DNA of 64,000 bases from Parapedobacter tibetensis (GTDB lineage Bacteria > Bacteroidota > Bacteroidia > Sphingobacteriales > Sphingobacteriaceae). Shown here piece after piece: positions 19,609-28,144 of the stretch. The stretch covers positions 92,500 through 156,499 of the forward strand of contig NZ_JAMXBE010000015.1 of assembly GCF_024704835.1 (NCBI RefSeq), in the 5' to 3' direction. Within the stretch, counting starts at the first letter, position 1, and each line of letters starts with the position of its first letter. The notes under the pieces are model-generated. The model searched no databases. It saw only the letters and a program-made list of their open reading frames with translations, and was not told the origin of the DNA. Both the position numbers and the translations under genes were made by a program.

Positions 19609-19634
19609 TTCATGCAAACACAACGTCACAACTC

Positions 19635-20375
19635 ATGGAATATGCAATTATAGCAGCAGGTGAAGGCTCCAGGCTCAAAATGGATGGTGTCGACCATCCA
19701 AAACCAATGGTGACCTTGCAAGGTGTCAAGCTGATTGACCTGTTGATCAGGCAATTCATCGAGGCTAGCGCCTCAGCCATTCATATCATCATTAACGAAC
19801 AATCACCGGAACTCGACAAGCACCTTGCCTTAGCTAAATTTCCCGTACCGGTAGATGTCATCCGCAAGACCACACCTAGTTCACTACATAGTTTTCATGA
19901 ACTGCTGCTGCAACACCCTACTTTACACGAATGTTGCCTCGCGACCACAGACACTGTGTTCCTTGCCGGGGAATTCAAACGGTTCATTGAGGCTTTTCAG
20001 ACAAATCCAGCAATTGATGCCATGATGGCTGTGACCACTTATATAGATGACGAAAGCCCATTGTATGTGTCCGTGGATGCCGAAAATACCATCCATGCAT
20101 TTTCAGGAATCCCTATTGGTAATCCTGAATACGTATCTGGAGGTATTTATTGCCTGCGGAGGAACGCTATTGATAGCGTACACAGCGCCTTAAACAAGGG
20201 AATGTCGCGCATGCGCAATTTCCAGCAGCACTTAATTGATCAAGGACTTGCTGTAGCTGCATTCCCGTTCAGTAAAATCATTGATATCGATCATTTAAAG
20301 GACATCAAAACAGCAGAAAGCTTCCTAATGGAACACCAGCATAAGGCCCTTTTTGAAACAACACATGGAAAATAA
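19635..20375 (+). CDS. NTP-transferase family nucleotidyltransferase (candidate inositol-phosphate cytidylyltransferase)
   Basis: The 246-residue protein begins YAIIAAGEGSRLKMDGVDHPKPMV, the G-x-G-x-R and KP substrate/nucleotide-binding motifs of sugar-phosphate nucleotidyltransferases. The family activates sugar or polyol phosphates with NTPs. In archaea and Thermotoga a related domain makes CDP-inositol from inositol 1-phosphate and is fused to a CDP-alcohol phosphotransferase. Here both domains exist as separate neighbouring genes downstream of inositol-phosphate synthase. CDP-inositol synthesis is therefore a reasonable hypothesis, but it is not proven by a specific motif. The gene overlaps the following ATP-grasp gene by 11 bp. 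Confidence 0.75.
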   Translation: MEYAIIAAGEGSRLKMDGVDHPKPMVTLQGVKLIDLLIRQFIEASASAIHIIINEQSPELDKHLALAKFPVPVDVIRKTTPSSLHSFHELLLQHPTLHECCLATTDTVFLAGEFKRFIEAFQTNPAIDAMMAVTTYIDDESPLYVSVDAENTIHAFSGIPIGNPEYVSGGIYCLRRNAIDSVHSALNKGMSRMRNFQQHLIDQGLAVAAFPFSKIIDIDHLKDIKTAESFLMEHQHKALFETTHGK

Positions 20376-21252
20376 AGCAATAGGCATCAGGCGTGAGAGT
20401 CAGTTTTCGCCCAATCATATCGGCAATGACCGCATCATTTTCGATTTAGTCACTGCAGGACTGATATCCCATGGGATAGATATAATGGTATACGACGAGC
20501 ATGCATTCCTGACGGAAAAAAGCATAGAGCATGACCATATATTCACCATGGGGCGCAACAAAGCATTAGTTAATCAATTGAAGGTCTATGAAGAACAAGG
20601 CAAAAAAATATTCAATTCCGGATTTGGCATTGAAAAATGTTACCGGATTAATATGGTTACAGGACTCATCAATGGCGGCGTCCCTTACCCTAAGAGTATC
20701 ATCACGGCTACGGGGACTGATATAGCGCAAGCATATGAGCTGCTGGATAGCCAGGGTGTGTGGATTAAACGAGGCGATTTCCATGCCATACACAGGGAAG
20801 ACGTTTCCTTTGTTTCTTCACGGGAGGAAGCACAGCATATCGTGAATGAATACGCATTTCGTGGGATACAAAGCGCCGTATTATCTGAGCACCTTGCCGG
20901 GGACCTCGTTAAATTTTACGGTGTCCGTGATACGGATTTCTTCCATTGGTTTTATCCATATGATCATAACCACCATAAATACGCACTTTATGAAGACATC
21001 AATGGCAAGTCTGCCCATTACCCATTCAATACGTCTGACCTTCAGAAAACAGCGGAAACCGCCGCAAAGCTATTGGAAGTCTTTATTTATGGCGGGGATG
21101 CCATCATCGATAGGAATGGCAACTTCCATATCATTGACCTCAATGACTGGCCCAGCTTTGCACCATGCCGGGAAGAGGCAACGGCCGCAATTACACAATT
21201 ATTGCTGAAAAAATTCGCGGATAACCAACCTAGTACAATGCTAAAACAGTAG
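20365..21252 (+). CDS. ATP-grasp-like protein of unknown substrate
   Basis: From the ATG at 20365 the product has 295 residues (an in-frame TTG lies four codons upstream). The middle has GVWIKRGDFHAIHREDV, a lysine-containing ATP-grasp nucleotide-binding segment. The C-terminus has GGDAIIDRNGNFHIIDLNDWPSF, where the D-x-N pair and the preceding Asp are the typical Mg-ATP ligands. The layout recalls inositol-phosphate 5/6-kinase and RimK-like enzymes, which phosphorylate or ligate via acyl-phosphate. It lies between the nucleotidyltransferase and the CDP-alcohol phosphotransferase, overlapping the first by 11 bp. It may modify the inositol head group. The family assignment is by motif only. 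Confidence 0.6.
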   Translation: MENKAIGIRRESQFSPNHIGNDRIIFDLVTAGLISHGIDIMVYDEHAFLTEKSIEHDHIFTMGRNKALVNQLKVYEEQGKKIFNSGFGIEKCYRINMVTGLINGGVPYPKSIITATGTDIAQAYELLDSQGVWIKRGDFHAIHREDVSFVSSREEAQHIVNEYAFRGIQSAVLSEHLAGDLVKFYGVRDTDFFHWFYPYDHNHHKYALYEDINGKSAHYPFNTSDLQKTAETAAKLLEVFIYGGDAIIDRNGNFHIIDLNDWPSFAPCREEATAAITQLLLKKFADNQPSTMLKQ

Positions 21253-21254
21253 TT

Positions 21255-22217
21255 ATGGAAGACACATTGATGGATATAAAAGAAAAGCAGGCCCAATCGT
21301 TTGAAAACTCCCTGAAATCAAACGATACGGAAGAACGGATTGACATTTGGTTTTATCGCCCGGTGGGCTATCGCATAGCCTTAGGTTGTGCAAAAATCGG
21401 CATCACACCTAATGCCGTTACTATCATCAGCATCTTTTTCGGGGTTGCAGCAGGCATCTTGTTTTATTTTCCCACGCTTTGGGTTAATGTGATAGGAATG
21501 CTCCTGCTTGTTTTTGCTAATGCATTGGACAGCGCTGACGGTCAATTGGCAAGGATCACAAACACCAAGAGCCGTCTCGGCCGCATCCTGGATGGGTTTG
21601 CGGGAGATTTCTGGTTTGCTTCCATCCATATTGCGCTTTGCCTTCGATTAATGGATCAAGGCTGGTCGGCGCTGATATGGATACCGGGCATATTGGCCGG
21701 GGTATCGCATGTTTTCCAATCTGCAATGGCCGACTACTATCGCAATGTCCACCTTTATTTTATCAAAGGCAAGGCAGGCAGTGAACTGGATAATAGCAAG
21801 GACTTGCAACAGGAATATGATAAACTGACCTGGTCGGGCAATTTCTTCAATAAATTCGTACTGAATGGATATCTTGGATATACCCGCTTACAGGAAAGGC
21901 TATCTCCTTACTTGCAACAATTACTCCGCCTTATCAAAAATCGCTACCAAGAAGAGCTCCCTACCACGTTGGTCACCGGATTCCGAGCAATGAACAAACC
22001 GTTGATGAAATATACGAACATCGTACAGTTCAATACACGGGTACTTTTTCTTTTCCTGTGGATTTTTATCGACCAAGTCTGGATTTATTTCCTCTTCGAT
22101 ATTTTCATACTCAATCCCATACTTATTTACATGTGCAGGAGGCAGGAAAAAGTAAGCAAGCATTTTTACGAACAATTAATAACAACCTCCACTGACAATG
22201 AACACGAAGGCATATAA
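21255..22217 (+). CDS. CDP-alcohol phosphotransferase
   Basis: The protein has 320 residues and several helices. The complete family signature is present: Asp92, Asp95-Gly96, Ala99-Arg100, Gly109, Asp113 and Asp117 (DSADGQLAR followed by GRILDGFAGD). These residues bind two metal ions and the CDP-linked substrate. The enzyme joins a phospho-alcohol to an acceptor alcohol with release of CMP. In Bacteroides a member of this family acts in inositol-lipid synthesis. If the upstream transferase makes CDP-inositol, the acceptor could be ceramide or diacylglycerol; if the donor is CDP-diacylglycerol, the product would be phosphatidylinositol phosphate. It starts 2 bp after the ATP-grasp gene and overlaps the next gene by 20 bp. 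Confidence 0.9.
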   Translation: MEDTLMDIKEKQAQSFENSLKSNDTEERIDIWFYRPVGYRIALGCAKIGITPNAVTIISIFFGVAAGILFYFPTLWVNVIGMLLLVFANALDSADGQLARITNTKSRLGRILDGFAGDFWFASIHIALCLRLMDQGWSALIWIPGILAGVSHVFQSAMADYYRNVHLYFIKGKAGSELDNSKDLQQEYDKLTWSGNFFNKFVLNGYLGYTRLQERLSPYLQQLLRLIKNRYQEELPTTLVTGFRAMNKPLMKYTNIVQFNTRVLFLFLWIFIDQVWIYFLFDIFILNPILIYMCRRQEKVSKHFYEQLITTSTDNEHEGI

Positions 22218-23229
22218 AATAATATTTTTCACCATCGGGGTGGGTACATTGGCCTATATGCTATATACTTTGGGCTTGAATGAAATATGGCTCAATATCA
22301 AGAAAACGAGGGAGTGGTTTATTCCCATTATCGCCAGCTGGCTGGTCATCTATATGATGAATGCACTTGCTTTCAAGGCAATTATCCATGAGCCTCGACA
22401 GCCAGCTACTCACTTGCCGTTCTTCACTGTACTACGGTTGACCATCAGCGGCTATGCCATTAACTACATCACTCCGTTTGTAGCGCTTGGCGGCGAGCCG
22501 TATCGTATCATAGAACTCAAACCTATATTGGGCACTGCCAAGGCTTCTTCTTCCGTGGTACTTTACAGTTTAATGCACATGTTTTCGCATGTGGTCTTTT
22601 GGTTGTTATCTATCCTACTGATATTGTTCGTTGTGCCACTCAGCCCGCTGATGGTAGCATTTTGTGTCGCCATGTTTGTGGTGGGCGGACTATTGTGTTG
22701 GTGGTTTTCAAAAGTGTACAGACATGGGTTTACGATAAGCCTTGCGGCCTTGTTGGGAAGAGTTCCATTGTTGGGTGGCAAGGTGCAGCGGTTTGCGGCA
22801 CATAAACGTGAAATGCTTGAAGAGATCGACGAGCATATCAAGCAACTTTATAGCCAACGTAGGCCAACGTTTTACCGCTCACTGTTATGGGAATTCGGTG
22901 CCCGCATGGTGGGTTGCGCTGAAATATACTTCACGGCCAAAGCCCTCAGCTTGGGAATGACAATGGGCGAGGCGCTCATTGTCAGTTCGGCATCATCCCT
23001 GTTTGCTAATTTGGTTTTTTTCTTTCCCATGCAATTGGGCACACGGGAAGGGGGACTGGCCCTGGCCTTGAAAAGCATCGGGATGCCCATGAGCGCTGGC
23101 ATCTTCATCGGCATCATTACGCGCATCCGTGAAATGGTATGGATAGCTATTGGGTTGGCCATGATGGGTCCCTCAAAGAAAAAAGGAAATCCCAAGCCGC
23201 TTACCTTGGAATTGGAAAATGGAATATAA
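22198..23229 (+). CDS. Lysylphosphatidylglycerol-synthase-type membrane protein (UPF0104/AglD-like)
   Basis: The 343-residue integral membrane protein has about eight hydrophobic helices. It carries the family blocks TVLRLTISGYAINYITPFVALGGEPYRI and LFANLVFFFPMQLGTREGGLALAL of the LPG_synthase_TM (PF03706) family. Members act as flippases or as membrane parts of lipid-modifying enzymes. It lacks the soluble aminoacyl-transfer domain of MprF, so it is the membrane part only. It overlaps the phosphotransferase gene by 20 bp and precedes the HAD gene by 12 bp. It probably flips or handles the finished inositol lipid, but this is an inference. Confidence 0.85.
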   Translation: MNTKAYKIIFFTIGVGTLAYMLYTLGLNEIWLNIKKTREWFIPIIASWLVIYMMNALAFKAIIHEPRQPATHLPFFTVLRLTISGYAINYITPFVALGGEPYRIIELKPILGTAKASSSVVLYSLMHMFSHVVFWLLSILLILFVVPLSPLMVAFCVAMFVVGGLLCWWFSKVYRHGFTISLAALLGRVPLLGGKVQRFAAHKREMLEEIDEHIKQLYSQRRPTFYRSLLWEFGARMVGCAEIYFTAKALSLGMTMGEALIVSSASSLFANLVFFFPMQLGTREGGLALALKSIGMPMSAGIFIGIITRIREMVWIAIGLAMMGPSKKKGNPKPLTLELENGI

Positions 23230-23241
23230 CCGCAAACGATT

Positions 23242-23952
23242 ATGATAAAAGGACTTATTTTTGACTATGGAGGCACCCTGGATACCAATGGATGCCATTG
23301 GGCATCCATTTTTTGGGATATATACCAAAAGCACCATATCCAAGTAAATAAACGTCTCTACGCAAAGGCCTATGCCTACGGTGAAAAAGCGTTGGCTACC
23401 GCACCCATCATCAAACCAAACCACACGTTCTTGGATTTGCTCGTCCTCAAATTGGAACAGCAATTCGATTTCCTTGCAACCAATGGTATCGCCGTGGAGC
23501 ACAAAAAGCTGGAAGAAATTGCAATAACATGTGAAGACATAGCCCGTAATACCACCCACATAGCCGAAGGAGTTTTAAACAAGTTATCAGTACACTATCC
23601 ATTGGCCCTCGTGTCAAACTTTTACGGAAATCTCAATACGGTTTTGACGGATTTCGGCATTCGCCCCTATTTCAAGGGCATCATCGAATCGGCTGTTGTA
23701 GGCGTACGTAAACCTGATCCTGAAATCTATCATATGGGCGTGGAGCTATTAGGGTTAGCTGCGCATCAATGTGTTGTCATCGGCGATTCCTATACTAAAG
23801 ACATGCTGCCCGCCAAGCGTGCTGGCTGCAAAACCATTTGGCTCAATGTGGAGGGATGGCAAGAATCCGGGATTGATGAATTTGAAATCGTGGATAAGGA
23901 GATTGACAGCCTTGATAAACTACATCGTGTACTCCAAAACTGGACTGAATAA
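23242..23952 (+). CDS. HAD-superfamily phosphatase
   Basis: The 236-residue protein has all four HAD motifs: motif I FDYGGT with the nucleophile Asp8 (the usual second Asp is Gly10), motif II with Ser125 (VSN), motif III Lys157 in RKPDP, and motif IV Asp182/Asp187 in IGDSYTKD. The cap is alpha-helical (type C1). The Gly in place of the second Asp is seen in some HAD subfamilies and may change the reaction. In inositol-lipid clusters a phosphatase is needed to remove a phosphate from a lipid or inositol phosphate intermediate. The gene lies 12 bp after the membrane protein and 1 bp before the PfkB kinase. A diverged paralogue is encoded at 27322-28053. Confidence 0.85.
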   Translation: MIKGLIFDYGGTLDTNGCHWASIFWDIYQKHHIQVNKRLYAKAYAYGEKALATAPIIKPNHTFLDLLVLKLEQQFDFLATNGIAVEHKKLEEIAITCEDIARNTTHIAEGVLNKLSVHYPLALVSNFYGNLNTVLTDFGIRPYFKGIIESAVVGVRKPDPEIYHMGVELLGLAAHQCVVIGDSYTKDMLPAKRAGCKTIWLNVEGWQESGIDEFEIVDKEIDSLDKLHRVLQNWTE

Positions 23953-23953
23953 T

Positions 23954-24868
23954 ATGGAACCTCTGAAATACGATATCTGCTGCATCGGACATGTGACCAA
24001 GGACCGGGTTATCACGCCAAATGCATCTGCGCATATGCCCGGTGGTACCGCCCATTATTTTTCGAATGCATTGGCGCAATTGGATGTGACCTTTTCATTG
24101 ATTACTTCACTGGCAACGCATGACCGCTTTCTGCTTGATGATACAAGCCAACGGGTACCCTCAATTACGATTATACCGACTAAGCGTACACACTATTTCG
24201 AAAACCGCTATTCGGACAATCCCGACCACCGAACACAGCGTGTACTCAGCCAGAGCGATCCGTTTTATTTGAGCGCCCTACCCGATCTGGAAGCGTCGAT
24301 ATACCATTTCGGTCCTTTGCTTGCCCAAGACATCCCCGTCGATATGATAAAGGCCGCATCTGAAAAAGGAATCGTATCTTTGGATATTCAAGGATATCTC
24401 CGGGAAGTAAGGGCGGGCAAAGTCTACTATACCGACTGGAAGGATAAATACGATGTGTTGCCCTATATAGACATCCTTAAAGCCAACTATGAAGAGGCAC
24501 GAATACTTACCGGTAGGAAGAAACTCAAGGACAGCATGAAGGCCCTTGCAGACTGGGGGGTAAAAGAAGCAATTATCACGTTGGGGAGTAACGGATCCAT
24601 TATTTATTCCAACGGAATATACCATTGCATACCCGCCTACTCGCCCCAGAACGCCTTGGATGCCACCGGGTGTGGAGATACCTATATGGCGGGTTACCTG
24701 TACCAGAAGATCAAAGGAGCAAGCATCCAGGAAGCCGGAGTATTCGGAGCGGCTATGGCTACCCTGAAAATTGACCGATATGGTCCTTTTATCGGAAATG
24801 AGAACGATGTAAAGGCCGTAATCGGCAAGGCACAAACAATAGCACACTCCAGTCATGTATTGCTATGA
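23954..24868 (+). CDS. PfkB-family carbohydrate/polyol kinase
   Basis: From the ATG at 23954 (1 bp after the HAD stop) the product has 304 residues. The N-terminus reads CCIGHVTKDR, with a substrate-binding Gly-Gly at PGGTAHYFSNAL. The C-terminal signature DATGCGDTYMAGYL carries the catalytic Asp of the G-x-G-D motif. The family phosphorylates sugars, nucleosides and also inositol (archaeal inositol kinases are PfkB-type). It overlaps the DUF4833 gene by 4 bp. An upstream in-frame reading into the HAD gene is spurious. The actual substrate, perhaps inositol or a head-group sugar, is unknown. Confidence 0.88.
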   Translation: MEPLKYDICCIGHVTKDRVITPNASAHMPGGTAHYFSNALAQLDVTFSLITSLATHDRFLLDDTSQRVPSITIIPTKRTHYFENRYSDNPDHRTQRVLSQSDPFYLSALPDLEASIYHFGPLLAQDIPVDMIKAASEKGIVSLDIQGYLREVRAGKVYYTDWKDKYDVLPYIDILKANYEEARILTGRKKLKDSMKALADWGVKEAIITLGSNGSIIYSNGIYHCIPAYSPQNALDATGCGDTYMAGYLYQKIKGASIQEAGVFGAAMATLKIDRYGPFIGNENDVKAVIGKAQTIAHSSHVLL

Positions 24869-25452
24869 TGCGATTGATTTTTATACAGATATTTTTCAGT
24901 TTGCTGATATCACTCATGTGTTTTTCGGCGCAAGCGAGCACGGCTTACTTTCCGCTATCCTGCCTAAGTGATACGTTGGAACGCAATGCATTTCCAACAC
25001 CCAAAGACATAAAAAACCTGTTATTTTATATCCAACGCGACCCCAATACCAATACCGTTTGCTACACGCTCAATGTCGATGAAAAAGGATACGTAAATAG
25101 CCCCAGTCCGGTCAATGCCTTTTGGATACGTTACCCAGAAGGAGGCCAACATAAATCGCTTAATTTTATCCAACGTACCTTTGCGTACGGAATAGAGGTG
25201 AAAACAAAATCATCGGACCAATACGAACTGCGTTCGGTGGCATACGACAAGATGGCGCTTTACCTAAGAAAAGACAAACAGGGCGATTACCACATATATA
25301 CCCAAATCAATCATAAAGAATGCATACTTCATCGCATTTTCATCCGTATTGATGGAGGCTCGATGTGGTCGCCCAATGTGCTGTATATTGAGCTGAGCGG
25401 TACGGATACAACCACCGGAAAAGACAGTATAGAACGGATAAAAATTTCGTGA
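24865..25452 (+). CDS. DUF4833 secreted protein
   Basis: This 195-residue protein has a signal peptide (about 1-24, ending CFSAQAS) and a soluble domain with NLLFYIQRDPNTNTVCYTLNVDEKG, VNAFWIRYPEGG and IQRTFAYGIEV, the conserved blocks of DUF4833. The function of the family is unknown. It starts in the stop codon of the PfkB kinase (ATGA-like overlap) and the hydroxylase gene follows 3 bp later, so it is part of the same transcript. The periplasmic location suggests a lipid-handling or accessory role, but nothing direct supports this. Confidence 0.8.
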   Translation: MMRLIFIQIFFSLLISLMCFSAQASTAYFPLSCLSDTLERNAFPTPKDIKNLLFYIQRDPNTNTVCYTLNVDEKGYVNSPSPVNAFWIRYPEGGQHKSLNFIQRTFAYGIEVKTKSSDQYELRSVAYDKMALYLRKDKQGDYHIYTQINHKECILHRIFIRIDGGSMWSPNVLYIELSGTDTTTGKDSIERIKIS

Positions 25453-25455
25453 ACC

Positions 25456-26106
25456 ATGGCAAAGAAAAATTATGTTTCAAATTCCACGGAATCATCCAGG
25501 ATGTTTGAGAATGATTTCCTGGAATCGCTCACTAAAGTACATTTCAGTATACCATTGCTCATCTATATCCCAGTAATTATCTACTTCTCGTGGAAATCAC
25601 TTGGCCCCGGGGAAATGGACATCATCATATTCATCGGCTACTTTCTCTTAGGGCTTTTCATTTGGACGCTCTCAAAATACATCCTGCACCGGTTTGTGTT
25701 CCATTTCAAGCCGAAGGGGAAGATCATGGAACGGATTCATTTTATTTTTCACGGTGTACACCATGATTATCCGAAAGACCGGCTTAGACTAGTAATGCCT
25801 CCATCAGCTAGTATACCCATGGCAATCATCATCTACTTTTTTTTCCGATTGTTTTTTGACCCCAGCTCCTTGGGCGCCTTCTTCCCGGGCTTTATCATGG
25901 GGTATCTTTTTTATGACATGAATCATTATGCTATCCATCATGCCAATTTCAAAAGCGGTATTTGGAAAAAGATAAAGCAACACCACATGTTGCACTATTA
26001 CTCCGAACCCGAAAAAGGATTTGGAGTAAGTTCTGCTTTATGGGATAAAGTATTCGGATCCGATTTTAAACAGCAAAAGAAAAAAACGAAACCGAATGTT
26101 GACTAA
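25456..26106 (+). CDS. Fatty-acid-2-hydroxylase-like membrane desaturase/hydroxylase
   Basis: The 216-residue membrane protein has the histidine boxes of the fatty acid hydroxylase superfamily: HRFVFHF, HFIFHGVHHDYP followed by RLVMPP, HYAIHH and HHMLHY. The specific wording HGVHH...DRLRLVMPP is characteristic of the Scs7/FA2H branch, which 2-hydroxylates the acyl chain of ceramides, and not of sterol desaturases. Four hydrophobic segments place it in the inner membrane. It is the last biosynthetic gene of the cluster, 3 bp after the DUF4833 gene. It makes a 2-hydroxy-ceramide product likely. The family placement is clear; the substrate is an inference. Confidence 0.8.
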   Translation: MAKKNYVSNSTESSRMFENDFLESLTKVHFSIPLLIYIPVIIYFSWKSLGPGEMDIIIFIGYFLLGLFIWTLSKYILHRFVFHFKPKGKIMERIHFIFHGVHHDYPKDRLRLVMPPSASIPMAIIIYFFFRLFFDPSSLGAFFPGFIMGYLFYDMNHYAIHHANFKSGIWKKIKQHHMLHYYSEPEKGFGVSSALWDKVFGSDFKQQKKKTKPNVD

Positions 26107-26127
26107 ATTAACTTAAGAAATACTGAC

Positions 26128-27084
26128 ATGGAATCAGGGTATTCACTTCATCAAATTGAGCAATTACTGACAGAAAGCCTTCGCGAACACGAAATAGCGG
26201 TGATTAAATTGAGCAACAACGAACATACCCACCAGCCATTTGATGAATCCATCTGTAGCATTCTTGAACATAAATCAGATCTCTTCTTTATCGCGTTGGT
26301 GCTTGAAGGTGAAGCCACGTTGAACGTCAACTTTCAGCAATATACGTTTAGCAAAAATGACATGATTATTGCGCTATCCGATGCTGCCAAACGCTTGCGG
26401 TCTATCAAAAGTACAGCGGTTATCCAGTTGGTGGTATTCAATTCGGGACTACCGCTCAAACTCAACACTCCCGAATATTTTCTGGACTATGCCCAATATT
26501 ATTTTTCATCTGAATTCAAACCCATCTGGAATCTCTCCCATGAGGAGGCCGACAACCTAAAAATGGTGATTAATCAATTACAGCGGTATATCACTGTTGC
26601 AAACAAGAAACTCTTCGGGAAGAATCTTTTAAACGGCATGTTCAACGTATTTCTATATGAACTGGGTTCCCTAGCCGCAAGTTATGCCCCGCCCCTGCTC
26701 GTCCAATCCTCACGCAAAAAGCAGCTGTTTCTCAATTTCTACCGGATGGCTAAAAAAAATTTCAAACAGTATCGCAAAATATCGTTTTACGCTGGGCGAT
26801 TATTTGTCACGCCAAAATACTTGTCTGAGATTGTCAAAGAATATAGTGGAAATACAGCAGGACAGTTGATTGATTCCTTCGTGATAAGGGAAGCAAGGTC
26901 TTTATTGGCAATGCCGGATTTAACCATCTCTCAGGTTGCTGATATACTGCATTTCAGCGATTCATCTTTTTTTGGAAAGTATTTCAAACGGCATACAGGA
27001 GTATCTCCAAAAGGTTACCGGGAACAAAAAGGACAGATTACTTTATTAATACCTAATGATGAGTTATTAAGCTCCAAAGCCTGA
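26128..27084 (+). CDS. AraC-family transcriptional regulator
   Basis: The 318-residue product has an N-terminal cupin-like effector region (about 1-190) and a C-terminal AraC double helix-turn-helix. The second unit reads ISQVADILHFSDSSFFGKYFKRHTGVSPKGYRE. The N-terminal part contains 'SKNDMIIALSD', typical of the beta-barrel sensor. It begins 21 bp after the hydroxylase gene, so it is probably the last gene of the lipid transcript, and it is a good candidate for its regulator. The following HAD-like gene has its own promoter. Confidence 0.88.
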   Translation: MESGYSLHQIEQLLTESLREHEIAVIKLSNNEHTHQPFDESICSILEHKSDLFFIALVLEGEATLNVNFQQYTFSKNDMIIALSDAAKRLRSIKSTAVIQLVVFNSGLPLKLNTPEYFLDYAQYYFSSEFKPIWNLSHEEADNLKMVINQLQRYITVANKKLFGKNLLNGMFNVFLYELGSLAASYAPPLLVQSSRKKQLFLNFYRMAKKNFKQYRKISFYAGRLFVTPKYLSEIVKEYSGNTAGQLIDSFVIREARSLLAMPDLTISQVADILHFSDSSFFGKYFKRHTGVSPKGYREQKGQITLLIPNDELLSSKA

Positions 27085-27235
27085 TAACGATGACAAATTC
27101 AAATTAGCCGAAGACGTAAGATGATGTGTAGGAATAATTAGCACGAAAGAAGCTGAAATTCACTGCAATAAAAATTATTTATCAATGAATTGTAATTTAT
27201 TGGTCATTATTCTCGTCTACTTAAAATAATGTTGG

Positions 27236-27264
27236 TTGGGTGGTGGAAATATTCCATATATTTG
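27236..27264 (+). promoter_or_regulatory. Promoter of the HAD-like pseudoenzyme gene
   Basis: TTGG at 27236 and TATATTTG at 27257-27264 (exact TAnnTTTG) with about 18 bp between them form a good Bacteroidota promoter. The start codon at 27322 follows 57 bp later. The 237-bp gap 27085-27321 contains nothing else I can identify. Confidence 0.6.
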
Positions 27265-27321
27265 ACTTATTAAATTAAAAAGTCAAAGAGTCTGTTAGTT
27301 AGATTTAACAATTTGGCAGCT

Positions 27322-28053
27322 ATGCAAACAAGAGGAATTTTATTGAATTACGAAGGCACCATTGACACGAATGGGCAACATTGGGGGGCCATACTTTGGC
27401 ATAAGTTCCAAAAACACATCATCGGCCTGGACAAATCATTGTTCAACAGGGCATACGCCTATTCAGAGAACGTTTTAGCATCGGATGAAGTCATTAAACC
27501 TACCCATGTTTTCTTAGACGTGCTCGTCCATAAGATTACTCAACAATTCGATTATTTATCGGAGCAGGGATATAGCTTGGATTATGCGAAGGTGCATACC
27601 ATTGCAAGGGAATGCAATAATTTGGCACTCCGTACATTAAGAAAAACTAAGAACATTTTGGAAAGCTTATCCAGCACGTTTCCCATCGTATTGGTATCCA
27701 ATTTTTATGGCAACCTCAACGCTGTTCTTTCTGAATTTGGCATTAAACAGTATTTCGCTGATGTAGTGGAATCAGGTACCTCTAACATGAATTTCAATAC
27801 GGAGATTTACGAAAAAGGGGTCAGCCGTTTAGGATATCCACCGGAAGAATGTGTGGCTGTTGGCGATTCATATAACAGGGATATTTTACCGTCAAAGGCA
27901 GTAGGTTGCAAGACCATCTGGCTCAATGTGATGGGCTGGGAAGAATGGGGGATTGATGAGCTGGAAATATCTGATGCCGAAATCGGGGATTTTAGCCAAT
28001 TGCCTGGATTGCTGGAAAACTGGCAAGCACAGCCAACTGTTGTCAGTCTGTAA
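27322..28053 (+). CDS. HAD-like protein, predicted catalytically dead paralogue
   Basis: The 243-residue protein aligns along its length with the HAD phosphatase at 23242: the same 'DTNGxHWxxI' after motif I, VSNFYGNLN in motif II, KTIWLNVxGW near the end. The key residues differ. Motif I reads LLNYEGT, so the nucleophile is Asn9 in place of Asp. The motif III Lys-Pro-Asp-Pro is replaced by NMNFNTE. Motif IV GDSYNRD keeps its acids. Without the nucleophile and the lysine it cannot work as a normal HAD phosphatase. The frame is otherwise intact and has its own promoter, so it is unlikely to be a decaying pseudogene. It may bind and regulate the partner enzyme or a ligand. An in-frame TTG lies three codons upstream; I chose the ATG at 27322. 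Confidence 0.8.
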   Translation: MQTRGILLNYEGTIDTNGQHWGAILWHKFQKHIIGLDKSLFNRAYAYSENVLASDEVIKPTHVFLDVLVHKITQQFDYLSEQGYSLDYAKVHTIARECNNLALRTLRKTKNILESLSSTFPIVLVSNFYGNLNAVLSEFGIKQYFADVVESGTSNMNFNTEIYEKGVSRLGYPPEECVAVGDSYNRDILPSKAVGCKTIWLNVMGWEEWGIDELEISDAEIGDFSQLPGLLENWQAQPTVVSL

Positions 28054-28144
28054 AAGGACCAATTCTAATAGGTACTTAAACTCAAAAACTCATTGACATC
28101 TGAGCAAAAATATGCATATTGGCGCGTCGAAACACGCCTAATAT

